Part shown: positions 1 to 7,714 of the stretch, piece after piece | Position numbering within the stretch: position 1 is the stretch's first letter | Layout: every line of letters begins with the position of its first letter | Virus record (IMG/VR): IMGVR_UViG_3300008735_000113 | Location: 1 to 21,895 of that record | Reading direction: 5' to 3' (one strand) | Source: a virus | DNA: 21,895 bases | Notes under the pieces: model-generated | The model's input: only the letters and a program-made list of their open reading frames with translations | Told to the model about the DNA's origin: nothing | Database searches by the model: none | Made by a program: the position numbers and the translations under genes

Positions 1-680
1 CAATTAGTATATTTTGGTTCATTACCATATTCTATGATCATCATACCACGTTCGTCATCCCATGCATCTGCGTAATTGTGTGGAAACGCATTACCCATAT
101 AAGTTACATTTTTGTTTGTTTGTCTTTTATGGAAGTGTCCTGTAAATACTTCTCCGCAACCTGCAAAATGTTCAGCTTTAATTCCACCAATATCAGGCAT
201 ATCTACCATTGCATTCATTTTAAAATATGGTAGTTCAAAATGCCCAAACACATATTTTTGTGTCATTTTTTCAATAATGGTCCATTCATTTCCAACAATC
301 CATGGAATAATTGCAACATCATCTTTAACTATCCACTCATTAACAATATGAACGTTAGGAATATTTCTAATATATTCCATTGAATTAATTTCTCTTTTAT
401 CTCTGTAGAATAAATCGTGATTTCCCATAATTACATAAACATCTTCAAATGCTTGTCCTAATCTTTCCATATTAGATACGGTGTAGTTCATTGTAGAAAC
501 GTTAGTTACTGATCTGTGATGGTGCCAGTCGCCTAGGAATATACAAGTTTCGCAATTATGTGCTTTAGCCTGTTCTATAAACCAATAAATGAATGCTTCG
601 CAATCATCATTGTGTACACGTGAGTTACCTTTTAACCCAAAGTGTATATCTGTGAAACAAGCAACTTTTTTAAAAAACAT
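1..680 (-). CDS. 47: gp47-type recombination endonuclease subunit (SbcD/Mre11-like phosphoesterase), C-terminus cut off by the window edge
   Basis: I read 226 residues on the minus strand, starting at the ATG complementary to 678-680 and still open at base 1. The calcineurin-like metallophosphoesterase motifs appear in order: D11-x-H13 (TDIHFG), GD51 in LGDWH, GNHD at 86-89, GH at 146-147 and GHFH at 181-184. These are the usual ligands of a two-metal nuclease centre. In T4, gp47 (about 340 residues) pairs with the ATPase gp46 to resect DNA ends for recombination-dependent replication, so roughly a third of the protein, including the C-terminal part, should lie beyond the window, probably followed by gene 46. 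The gene begins 3 bases after the sigma factor stop codon, so the two are probably co-transcribed. No clear Shine-Dalgarno precedes the start (only AT-rich sequence with GGT), so translation may be coupled. Family call is firm; the exact gp47 identity rests on motifs plus the gp55 neighbour. Confidence 0.88.
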   Translation of the reverse strand, partial: MFFKKVACFTDIHFGLKGNSRVHNDDCEAFIYWFIEQAKAHNCETCIFLGDWHHHRSVTNVSTMNYTVSNMERLGQAFEDVYVIMGNHDLFYRDKREINSMEYIRNIPNVHIVNEWIVKDDVAIIPWIVGNEWTIIEKMTQKYVFGHFELPYFKMNAMVDMPDIGGIKAEHFAGCGEVFTGHFHKRQTNKNVTYMGNAFPHNYADAWDDERGMMIIEYGNEPKYTN

Positions 681-683
681 ATT

Positions 684-1661
684 TTACCATTTTTTTATCA
701 CTGGAACTTTTCTTCCTTGTTTTAATTCTATTTTTTTATAACCTACATCTTCAAAGTCATCCTGTGATAATTCTCCTGTTTTTTTTAATTTTTTGTTTAG
801 TTTTGCAATACCAGTTTTATTAACTGTTTTGACTTCACCATGTTCTATACGTTTTTTATAATCATAATTGTTATATTGATTATCGTTTTGTCTTGTAAAA
901 GATGGCATCATGTCATGTTGTTCTAATAAGTCGTCTCTAATAGTTTGGTTTTTCTTTTCAATGTTTAAGATTCGTGTAAATGAATTTGTTATTGCCGCGG
1001 TATAATATGCAAAAGGATTTTCTGATTTACTTTCATCAAACTGCAAACCAATTTGTGATAACTGCATTAGTGCTTGTGATTGCATTTCATCATTATAAGT
1101 ATAACCTCTCCAGTTTGCTCTTGTACCGTAACGTTCACACAATTTCATAAACATCATTGCAAGACTGTTTGTAATTTTTCCATGATCACAAGAGAAATGC
1201 CCATTTGACATTCCACCAACCCAGTGTGATTTTCCTACACATTTAGGTTTGCCTTTTTTATCTATTTTGTAATGTTGGAAAGGCGGAAAGTTTACTTTGC
1301 TGTGATGATCTGATACTTGTTTAGGATTTTTCTTTCTAGTAGAATCAGTAGGAATATGAACATATGTCTTTACTCTGAATACCAAATCAGTTTTATCAAT
1401 TTTTCTTGTGCTAACTGTGTAATCACTTAATTTAATTTTTTTTAATCCAGTTTTTTTAGCCTCTTCCCATGCTTGTTGTGTAAGTCGTTTGGAACGAGCT
1501 TTTCTCGCCATGGCAATAGCATTAGCATTTATTTTTTTAACATCAGATACAATTACATCATACTGTGCATATTCTGATGCTATGTATGAACAATAGGTAT
1601 TTTTGCTGGCGTGTATCTGAGCCAACAGATCTCGGTTATTTAGGTATTTCACTCGTTTCAT
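684..1661 (-). CDS. 55: late-transcription sigma factor, T4 gp55-like, with long N-terminal extension
   Basis: 325 residues. Residues about 160-245 carry the gp55/sigma region 2-like core: CERYGTRANWRGYTYNDEM near 175-193, LQFDESKSENPFAYYTAAI near 206-224 and FTRILNIEKKNQ near 228-239. In T4, gp55 binds host core RNA polymerase and recognises the TATAAATA element of late promoters, and two such elements occur in this window. T4 gp55 is about 185 residues, so this one is much longer. Residues 1-160 form an extra basic region that I do not recognise; its end (141-160) is rich in Cys and His (C141, H146, H155, C158, H160). The C-terminus is basic (GRKVPVIKKW), unlike the hydrophobic/acidic clamp-binding tail known for T4 gp55; an acidic stretch lies just before it at 298-306 (LSQDDFEDV). 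A purine-rich AGAGAT sequence sits just upstream of the ATG. Divergent from the baseplate operon and upstream of the gp47-type gene. Confidence 0.88.
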   Translation of the reverse strand: MKRVKYLNNRDLLAQIHASKNTYCSYIASEYAQYDVIVSDVKKINANAIAMARKARSKRLTQQAWEEAKKTGLKKIKLSDYTVSTRKIDKTDLVFRVKTYVHIPTDSTRKKNPKQVSDHHSKVNFPPFQHYKIDKKGKPKCVGKSHWVGGMSNGHFSCDHGKITNSLAMMFMKLCERYGTRANWRGYTYNDEMQSQALMQLSQIGLQFDESKSENPFAYYTAAITNSFTRILNIEKKNQTIRDDLLEQHDMMPSFTRQNDNQYNNYDYKKRIEHGEVKTVNKTGIAKLNKKLKKTGELSQDDFEDVGYKKIELKQGRKVPVIKKW

Positions 1662-1692
1662 AATTATCTCTAATTTTTAGTAAATGACCACA

Positions 1693-1704
1693 AACAGGTC
1701 TGTT
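1693..1704. promoter_or_regulatory. small dyad in the divergent intergenic region
   Basis: AACAG and CTGTT form two 5-base inverted arms around a GT centre. It lies between the start of the sigma gene and the rightward late promoter, where an operator could sit. Short enough to be chance; no known binding site is matched. Confidence 0.15.
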
Positions 1705-1733
1705 GAATCGTGTCGTAAAGGGAATTAAATGCG

Positions 1734-1752
1734 CCTATAATTGTGCCTATAA
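1734..1752 (+). repeat. doubled CCTATAA element at the late promoter
   Basis: CCTATAA occurs at 1734-1740 and again at 1746-1752, offset by 12 bases, about one helical turn. Only the second copy continues into the full late box TATAAATA; the first reads TATAATTG. It may be a decayed or secondary promoter, or chance in AT-rich DNA. Confidence 0.35.
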
Positions 1753-1755
1753 ATA
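1748..1755 (+). promoter_or_regulatory. T4-type late promoter (TATAAATA) for the baseplate operon
   Basis: An exact match to the T4 late promoter -10 element, in the only sizeable intergenic gap and pointing at the baseplate genes. By T4 spacing, transcription should start about 6 bases after the box, near 1761, leaving a leader of roughly 39 bases before the ATG at 1800. A weak AAGGA (1781-1785) lies 14 bases before that ATG, farther than usual. The cognate sigma factor is the divergent neighbouring gene. Confidence 0.85.
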
Positions 1756-1799
1756 TGTTTAAAGTATACGAAATTTAACAAAGGATCGCAACCAGAAAA

Positions 1800-2615
1800 A
1801 TGGCAACATTAGGAAGTATAGTAAAAAACGTAGCAGGTGGGTTTATAAACAAAACCATGTCGAGATTACTGGGTTCAGGAATTTCAACAAACTCGCGAAT
1901 AGTGAATGCTAAAGCCAAATGGTCAGGACGTCATGACAAAAAAGATTGGCGTGTGAGATTACAAGTACCCCATGGATCACCTTTAGAAACTTTTTTCTTT
2001 GATAATAACACACTAATGGCACCGTTAAAAGATAGCAGAGGTATTTTTTGGCCATTGACACCAGCAATGGTAATTCAACATAGTGCAAATTATAATGCAA
2101 TGGAACAAATACATAGTAACTATCCACATTTTGCATATCAAAATTCACAAGTAGATCAAATGAATATTATTGGAGAATTTCCTGTACAGAATCGAGACGA
2201 TGCTAAACATTGGGTAGCAACTATAAATTTTTTAAGAACGGCAACTAAAATGTTTTTTGGAGCCGATCAAGAGCTGAAAGGACATCCACCACCAATTTTA
2301 CATTTGTCAGGTTATGGAGATCATATGTTTAGTAAAGTGCCTGTGATTATAAACACTTTTAATGTTGAATTAAGACAAGGTATCGACTACATTTCAACGA
2401 AACAGTCCAATACACCATACAAACAGTTGTCTGGCGCAGACGCAGGATTTTTTATGAACGCGGAAGGTGAAGACCAAACATGGGCACCCACACTGTCAAA
2501 TATTTCTGTATTAATTACACCAATTTACTCTAGAGATTCTGTTAAGGACTTTTCAATGCAAAAATTTGTGCGTGGTGAATTAAATGGTAAAGGTAATGAG
2601 GTAGGATTTATTTAA
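1800..2615 (+). CDS. 48: baseplate tail tube cap/initiator protein (gp48/gp54-like)
   Basis: 271 residues, first gene of the late baseplate operon. Recognisable stretches are GIFWPLTPAMVIQHSANYN (about 81-99), FLRTATKMFFGAD (about 144-156) and PPPILHLSGYGDHMF beginning at 163, followed by VPVIINTFNVELRQGIDYI. I associate this pattern with the gp48-type tube-associated baseplate protein of marine T4-like phages. In T4, gp48 and gp54 sit on top of the hub and start tail tube polymerisation; only one such gene is visible here. It is shorter than T4 gp48 (364) and gp54 (320). The N-terminus is short and glycine-containing, with no signal peptide or membrane segment. The stop overlaps the next ATG by 1 base (TAATG). 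Choosing gp48 over gp54 relies on its position before gp53 and on memory of marine homologues, so the symbol is less sure than the baseplate role. Confidence 0.66.
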   Translation: MATLGSIVKNVAGGFINKTMSRLLGSGISTNSRIVNAKAKWSGRHDKKDWRVRLQVPHGSPLETFFFDNNTLMAPLKDSRGIFWPLTPAMVIQHSANYNAMEQIHSNYPHFAYQNSQVDQMNIIGEFPVQNRDDAKHWVATINFLRTATKMFFGADQELKGHPPPILHLSGYGDHMFSKVPVIINTFNVELRQGIDYISTKQSNTPYKQLSGADAGFFMNAEGEDQTWAPTLSNISVLITPIYSRDSVKDFSMQKFVRGELNGKGNEVGFI

Positions 2616-2914
2616 TGGCTAGATACTCAAATACATCACCATATTTTGAAACTCGAGAGTTTTCAGATTATCTCGATGTGCTAAACCCACGAACAATTAC
2701 AGCAGAATTAGATGATCAAAGTTACACAATAGAAAGAACTTATGCTTATAGACCAGATCTTTTAAGTTATGATCTTTATGGTACACCAAGACTTTGGTGG
2801 GTATTTGCACAAAGAAATCCAGACCAAATCGAAGATCCAATTTATGATTTCAAAATAGGAGTAACTATTCAGTTGCCTAAAAAAGATAATGTGCTTAAAG
2901 ATGTAGGAGTTTAA
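2615..2914 (+). CDS. 53: baseplate wedge protein, gp53-like
   Basis: 99 residues. The central signature LLSYDLYGTPRLWWVFAQRN (about 49-68), followed by DPIYDFKIGVTIQLP, is typical of gp53-like and related LysM-fold baseplate proteins. In T4, gp53 (196 residues) clamps wedges to one another when the baseplate closes around the hub. This copy is about half that length and looks like the LysM-like core with a short N-terminal arm. Start: ATG at 2615 overlaps the previous stop by 1 base, with AGGA at 2603-2606 giving 8-base spacing. It is followed 2 bases later by the 823-residue gene. Order gp48-like, gp53, hub genes, gp25, gp6 agrees with a baseplate cluster. Confidence 0.75.
   Translation: MARYSNTSPYFETREFSDYLDVLNPRTITAELDDQSYTIERTYAYRPDLLSYDLYGTPRLWWVFAQRNPDQIEDPIYDFKIGVTIQLPKKDNVLKDVGV
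2905..2909 (+). promoter_or_regulatory. ribosome binding site for the 823-residue gene
   Basis: AGGAG sits 7 bases before the ATG at 2917 and inside the last codons of the gp53-like gene. It supports this start and is one of the two strongest Shine-Dalgarno sequences in the operon. Confidence 0.7.
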
Positions 2915-2916
2915 CT

Positions 2917-5388
2917 ATGGCTAGAGTTAAAAATGGTAAAGGTAAAGTAAACCGTACATCAGACATGTATCACGCAGGCCATGGCAACTATAAGATAGTT
3001 AATAATACAAAATTTAGAACTAGAGGAAAAGTTACAGATGCATCAGGTAATACTATTTCAAAGTCAGCAGGACAAATTTATCAAGATGGACTTTACGCTG
3101 ATGGAGAACATTATATTCCTGATTTAAGTGGAGACAGCGAAATTGCATACTCTAATAAAGATGAAACTAAAACCAAAACTGGACCTGATCATACCTTTCT
3201 TCATAATATTTCTGATCCAAATCAATTATGGAAATATGCGTCTTACAATGTATTATTCACACTATCAGCGTTAAGTCAAAGTAATTTAGAAGATGTAAGC
3301 ACATTATTAAATTCCAAACTACACGACATAATAATAAGAAGTGCAGGGATTGGACCAACTGCTAATATGAAAGAAGGTCCACCAGGACAAGATAATCTTT
3401 CACCTGAAAATCGAAAAACAGTTAATAACAATGAAAAAATGAAAAAAGCACTTGAATATAGTCAAGTTGAGTTTCAAAAAAATAATGATATGTATTTTAA
3501 AAATGTCGAAATGAATTCTGTTCCAGGTTTAAATGAAGAAAGAAGAATGACATCTGTTACAAAGATTCAAATGGAAATTGTTGAACCATGGGGTATTACT
3601 TTATTAGAGAGGATTAAAGCCGCGGCCGCAAATAACGGATACCTAGATCATTTAGATGCACCATATATGTTAACAATAGATTTTGTAGGATGGGATGAAA
3701 AAGGTCAGCCAATTAAAGATGGAAAAAATTTAAAGCGGGTGATTCCGATTAAGTTAATAGACATGGAACTTGATATAAATCAAGGGGGAACAGTATATTC
3801 AGTGACTGCCATTCCAATTGGCGAAGCCGCTTATCTGAACCATTACAATAAGGTACGAACAGCAGGAACAATTATACCAGCAAAGAAAACATTTGGTGCA
3901 ATAGCAGAAGAATTAGAGAAAATTTTAAACAAACAAGTTAAAGACGAAACAGATGCTGGAATAAATGAAATACCTGACACATATAAAATTACATTTGATG
4001 AATCTTTTAATCCGTCCACTTCCATACCTGATATAAAAAGTTTACAACAACTGAAAATGCTTTCACAAAGTTATGACACATCAGCAGGGTATGGAGAAGG
4101 TCAAGTTGATGCCGCGTTATTCAAAGCGGCAAACGTAGATACTTCTATGGGTGATGTAGAATACATGAAAATAACTGCAGGCCAATCCATTACATATATT
4201 TTAGAAAATATAATGAAAGCACACCCAACGGTAACCAATGACAAATTTGAAGATTGGCAGAGTACTGTTAAAAGGAAGTTAGGAGAGGTTAAAGGTGGTG
4301 CATCGGCTGTATTTGAGGCATCTAAAACGGCAGAGATGCATTTTGATTATTTTAGAATTAGATCAACTGTAATCCCAACAACAGTATTTGATCCCAAAAG
4401 AAAAACAAATACTAAACTTATAGAATATGTAATCTCACCGTATAAACTTCATGCTTATAGTATTCCAGGTGGAATACCTGGGGTTAGTACAGGAGATAAT
4501 TTCAAACATTTTGTACACAAAACCTACAATTATATTTTTACAGGAGAGAATGTTGATATACTTGATCTTAATATTAAGTATAGAGTTGCATACTTTACCG
4601 CACAATTGAAAAATGTTGATAATACTAAAAAAAATAAAGTAGCAACCACCCATAATCCTCATATTGAAAAAACAGCAAGGACATCTGCACGGGATGATGC
4701 CCAAGATCAAACGTTTATTTTAAAATCAGAAGCAGGGATGGCTCAAAGTGGTGGCACAGGATTAACAGTTGGAGGTACTACAGCATTTGATCAATTTTTA
4801 GATTACTTATCTCATCCAAAAGCAGATATGGTTAATATAAGAATGGAGATTTTAGGAGATCCTGCATGGATTTCACAATCACAATTTATACCTGCAAATC
4901 CAAAATTCACTGGTGATGGAGAAAGTGTTGACCCAAACATTGGTATATTTCAACATACTAGGAATACTATTTGGAATGACGACCTTAAATGTTATAATGC
5001 GGATGTTGCCGAACCAATTATATTATTAAATTATAGAATGCCTACAGATATAAATGATAAAAAAGGTACATATGAATTACAGAATATAAAATCTGTATCT
5101 TTTTCAGGTCTGTACAGAGTAGTACAAGTAGAACACAGTTTTAACGAAGGCAAATATACTAATGTATTGCATATGGTAAGATTTAATAATCAAGGTTATG
5201 ATATATCAAAACCATATACTGAATATAAAATTTCTGGAGTTAATGGAGAAACATTTGTTGCTCCTAAAAAAGGCAATTTTAACGCAGAAACTTTTGATGA
5301 TATAGTTAATATTCAATCTAAAGCACAAAAAATTTTTAAAAATACATATAATAAAGTATTAAACAAAGTAACTGGAGGAATTCGTTAA
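2917..5388 (+). CDS. large virion structural protein, probable baseplate hub component
   Basis: 823 residues. I do not recognise a named T4 homologue. Visible parts: a polar N-terminal 200 residues; a conserved-looking stretch near 223-300 (WGITLLERIKAAAANN, then APYMLTIDFVGWDE and RVIPIKLIDMELDINQGG); and a C-terminal domain with GDPAWI (about 647) and SGLYRVVQVEHSFNEGKYTN (about 729-748) followed by VLHMVRFN. The last pattern, a beta strand pair ending a domain that handles displaced loops, resembles tail hub proteins of the gp27/gpD type. The gene lies between gp53 and gp5, and in T4 gp27 is the hub partner of gp5, so a gp27-equivalent role is reasonable but inferred. Good AGGAG site; its stop overlaps the gp5-like start by 1 base. 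Alternative: a separate structural protein of marine T4-like phages not equivalent to gp27. Confidence 0.6.
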   Translation: MARVKNGKGKVNRTSDMYHAGHGNYKIVNNTKFRTRGKVTDASGNTISKSAGQIYQDGLYADGEHYIPDLSGDSEIAYSNKDETKTKTGPDHTFLHNISDPNQLWKYASYNVLFTLSALSQSNLEDVSTLLNSKLHDIIIRSAGIGPTANMKEGPPGQDNLSPENRKTVNNNEKMKKALEYSQVEFQKNNDMYFKNVEMNSVPGLNEERRMTSVTKIQMEIVEPWGITLLERIKAAAANNGYLDHLDAPYMLTIDFVGWDEKGQPIKDGKNLKRVIPIKLIDMELDINQGGTVYSVTAIPIGEAAYLNHYNKVRTAGTIIPAKKTFGAIAEELEKILNKQVKDETDAGINEIPDTYKITFDESFNPSTSIPDIKSLQQLKMLSQSYDTSAGYGEGQVDAALFKAANVDTSMGDVEYMKITAGQSITYILENIMKAHPTVTNDKFEDWQSTVKRKLGEVKGGASAVFEASKTAEMHFDYFRIRSTVIPTTVFDPKRKTNTKLIEYVISPYKLHAYSIPGGIPGVSTGDNFKHFVHKTYNYIFTGENVDILDLNIKYRVAYFTAQLKNVDNTKKNKVATTHNPHIEKTARTSARDDAQDQTFILKSEAGMAQSGGTGLTVGGTTAFDQFLDYLSHPKADMVNIRMEILGDPAWISQSQFIPANPKFTGDGESVDPNIGIFQHTRNTIWNDDLKCYNADVAEPIILLNYRMPTDINDKKGTYELQNIKSVSFSGLYRVVQVEHSFNEGKYTNVLHMVRFNNQGYDISKPYTEYKISGVNGETFVAPKKGNFNAETFDDIVNIQSKAQKIFKNTYNKVLNKVTGGIR
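5374..5379 (+). promoter_or_regulatory. ribosome binding site for the gp5-like gene
   Basis: GGAGGA, 8 bases before the ATG at 5388 and within the end of the preceding gene; together with the TAATG overlap it suggests strong, coupled translation of the hub protein. Confidence 0.7.
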
Positions 5389-7256
5389 TGGCAGTATTAA
5401 AGCGTCATTTACGTGGTGCCACGTCAACCCCAGAAGCACCAGGTGTAGACGCAAGTTGGACTGCATTAACGCCCGGTCCATATATAGGCATTGTTAAAGG
5501 AAATAAAGATCCCGCTAGAATGGGTAGATTGAGTGTTTTTATTCCTTCACTTGCAAAAACACATAATCCACACGAACATCAATTAATTACTTGTGAATAT
5601 CTATCTCCGTTTTATGGTGCAAAAGCAGACAAATATAATATTCCTCATTCAAGAGATTATGCAGGTAGCCAACACAGTTATGGTTTTTGGGGTGTTCCAC
5701 CAGATTTAGAAACAAGAGTTTTAGTAATTTTTGCTGAAGGTAAAACAAATCAAGCATATTGGATTGGTTGTATACAAGACCCTTACACAAATCACATGGT
5801 ACCGGGTATTGCATCAAGTGAAAATACTTTTGATAAAACAACTGGATTAGATACTAATAATCCAAATGAAATGAAAAATGCAAGTGTTGATAAAAAATCA
5901 ACGTATGGGTCAACGAATGTACCGTCAGGAGAATTAAACAGAAGTGCGGCCGGTGCTTTAATGAACAATAACTATGATTCAAACGCAAAACCTATTCACC
6001 CGTTTGCAGATATATTAGTTAAACAAGGATTAAGTGCAGACAATATCAGAGGTAATACTACTTCTTCTGCAAGACGAGAATCTCCAAGTCAGGTGTTTGG
6101 AATAAGCACCCCAGGAAGAAAAGATACAACAACAACAAAAGTTCCAGTAGGTACAAAAGATTCAAGAGCGACTGATTATGTAACAAGAGGCGTTGGTCAT
6201 ACGTTTGTAATGGATGACGGTGATTTAGCAGGTGATAATCAACTTACAAGATTAAGAACAGCATCAGGACATCAACTTTTAATGCATGATACAGAAGGTG
6301 TTGTATATCTTGCTAATGGATCAGGAGATGCATTTATTGAAATGACAGCCGAAGGAAAAATTCACATTTATTCTGCAGAAAGTTTAAGTTTAAGAACTGG
6401 TGGAAACTTTAATGTACATTCAGATGCTGATATTCAATTCCATGCCACTAACGATATTAAATTTACAGCAGAAAATAATTTAAATTTAAATGCTGAAAAA
6501 AAGGTTCATGTTATAGGAGATTCAGGAATTTTGAGCAGTTCACAATCAGGAGCAATAAAAAATTACGGCAAAAAAGGTATATCATCTTATACAGCTGGTC
6601 AGCAATTACATGGCGCCAGTGGAGAATTTCATCTTCAAGGATCCAAGGTGCATTTTAATAAACCAATGGGTCGTCCAGGTTCAGGAGGAGGAGCAAGTAT
6701 TTCCGGTTGGGGACCGAGTTGGTTGAAACCTGCAGGAATTGGAATTAAAATTGATAAAAGTAAAAATGATGTTGAAGTTATAACAGATGGGGAATATATT
6801 AAACCATTAACAACAAATACAAAAACAACTGTTACAGACCTTGTTACACACGAACCATTTACTAGAAAACCAGCATTTAGTTCAGTAGGTGTAAAACCAT
6901 GGGACCTAGGCAGTTTAGGAAAATCTTGGAATAAACTTGCTAAGAATCCACTCGCTAAAGAATTTGTAGAACACAGAAATAGACTATCTGATGTACCTGC
7001 AATAAAATATGGGCAATACAAAGCAGACTTAAAACAGTATACAAAATCCATACTGAAAAACAACAGTAATTCAATTAAAATTAAAGAAACAAAAAAAATA
7101 TTTAAAGAAAATTATTCAAACTGGTTTAAAGTTAAGCCTATATTAACTGAAAAACCCAGTGTGGTAAATATCATACAACAAGGATATAATGTTGTTGCAG
7201 GAAGAATAGTCTCAGTAAGAGACAATATAACAAGTGCAATAAAAAAGTTTTTTTAA
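5388..7256 (+). CDS. 5: baseplate hub/spike protein, gp5-like, without lysozyme domain
   Basis: 622 residues. Residues about 25-131 form a gp5 N-terminal OB-fold-like domain: PGPYIGIVKGNKDPARMGRL, then FWGVPPDLETRVLVIF and YWIGCIQD. Residues 305-380 are the spike beta-helix: eight octads with hydrophobic leads at 317, 325, 333, 341, 349, 357, 365 and 373. In T4, gp5 trimers form the needle that pierces the outer membrane, with a lysozyme domain (about 170 residues) between OB fold and helix. Here the linker (about 135-265) is polar, low in complexity (KDTTTTKVPVGTKDSRATD), and shows no lysozyme signature, as in marine T4-like phages as I recall them. After the helix there is a roughly 195-residue extension starting with a glycine-rich turn (RPGSGGGAS, 429-437) and ending in a Lys/Asn-rich tail; T4 gp5 ends near its helix. 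The next gene starts directly after the stop. Confidence 0.85.
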   Translation: MAVLKRHLRGATSTPEAPGVDASWTALTPGPYIGIVKGNKDPARMGRLSVFIPSLAKTHNPHEHQLITCEYLSPFYGAKADKYNIPHSRDYAGSQHSYGFWGVPPDLETRVLVIFAEGKTNQAYWIGCIQDPYTNHMVPGIASSENTFDKTTGLDTNNPNEMKNASVDKKSTYGSTNVPSGELNRSAAGALMNNNYDSNAKPIHPFADILVKQGLSADNIRGNTTSSARRESPSQVFGISTPGRKDTTTTKVPVGTKDSRATDYVTRGVGHTFVMDDGDLAGDNQLTRLRTASGHQLLMHDTEGVVYLANGSGDAFIEMTAEGKIHIYSAESLSLRTGGNFNVHSDADIQFHATNDIKFTAENNLNLNAEKKVHVIGDSGILSSSQSGAIKNYGKKGISSYTAGQQLHGASGEFHLQGSKVHFNKPMGRPGSGGGASISGWGPSWLKPAGIGIKIDKSKNDVEVITDGEYIKPLTTNTKTTVTDLVTHEPFTRKPAFSSVGVKPWDLGSLGKSWNKLAKNPLAKEFVEHRNRLSDVPAIKYGQYKADLKQYTKSILKNNSNSIKIKETKKIFKENYSNWFKVKPILTEKPSVVNIIQQGYNVVAGRIVSVRDNITSAIKKFF

Positions 7257-7670
7257 ATGGCATACGAATCAGAAACAAACCAAAATTTAAGTAACTCGTC
7301 AGTTACGTTTAAAGGATTTTCATCAAAAGCTGAAAAGCAGAACTTTAAGGTTTATGATTTTGAGTGTGCTAAACAGGATCTCATAAATCGTTTGTCGGTA
7401 CGAAAGGGCGAAAGGGTGGAGAATCCTGAGTTTGGCACAATAATATATGATTGTTTATTTGAACCATTTACAGAGGATTTAAAAGATATAATAATCGATG
7501 ATATTACTGAAAATTTAAATGCAGATGCACGAATTAGTACACAAGAAATACTGGTTTCTGAGAAAGATCACGGTATAGCAATACAGGCTACTATAACGTA
7601 TGTGCCTTTAGATATTACAGAGAAATTACAATTTAGTTTTGATGAGAATTCATTATTACGTTTATCTTAA
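7257..7670 (+). CDS. 25: baseplate wedge protein, gp25-like
   Basis: 137 residues, the expected size for gp25 (T4: 132). The family signature is clear: DLINRLSVRKGERVENPEFG (about 39-58), followed by TIIYDCLFEPF. The GER...NPEFG...L.EP pattern is the GPW/gp25 motif shared with type VI secretion sheath-baseplate proteins (TssE). In the baseplate it sits in the wedge core with gp6 and gp53 and helps nucleate the sheath. The N-terminal 25 residues are polar and Ser/Asn-rich. The ATG follows the gp5-like stop with no gap, and no Shine-Dalgarno is visible (run of T before it), so it probably depends on coupled translation. It ends 44 bases before the next ATG, a gap that holds a late promoter. Confidence 0.9.
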   Translation: MAYESETNQNLSNSSVTFKGFSSKAEKQNFKVYDFECAKQDLINRLSVRKGERVENPEFGTIIYDCLFEPFTEDLKDIIIDDITENLNADARISTQEILVSEKDHGIAIQATITYVPLDITEKLQFSFDENSLLRLS

Positions 7671-7690
7671 TATACGCATATAATTAATAC

Positions 7691-7698
7691 TATAAATA
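7691..7698 (+). promoter_or_regulatory. second T4-type late promoter (TATAAATA), before gp6
   Basis: Exact TATAAATA in the 44-base gap between the gp25-like and gp6-like genes, in the correct direction. By T4 spacing the start of transcription would be near 7704, only about 11 bases before the ATG at 7715. No Shine-Dalgarno lies in that stretch, so transcripts from here would be almost leaderless. No hairpin terminator is seen in the gap, so read-through from upstream is also expected. Confidence 0.8.
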
Positions 7699-7714
7699 TT
7701 GTTATAAACACATT

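Noticed and set aside
112-351. Short plus-strand ORF of 79 codons
   Set aside because: It lies wholly antisense to the gp47-type gene, whose metal-binding motifs are intact there; no ribosome binding site or recognisable motif.
5045-5060. TATAAATG inside the 823-residue gene as a possible internal late promoter
   Set aside because: One mismatch to TATAAATA within a coding frame in AT-rich DNA; similar near matches (for example at 2221, 13131 and 16486) are expected by chance.
6635-7063. Minus-strand ORF of 142 codons under gp5
   Set aside because: Antisense shadow of the gp5 C-terminal extension; no start signal and no family resemblance.
7671-7714. Possible terminator between gp25 and gp6
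   Set aside because: No stable hairpin followed by a T run; the gap is AT-rich and better explained by the late promoter.
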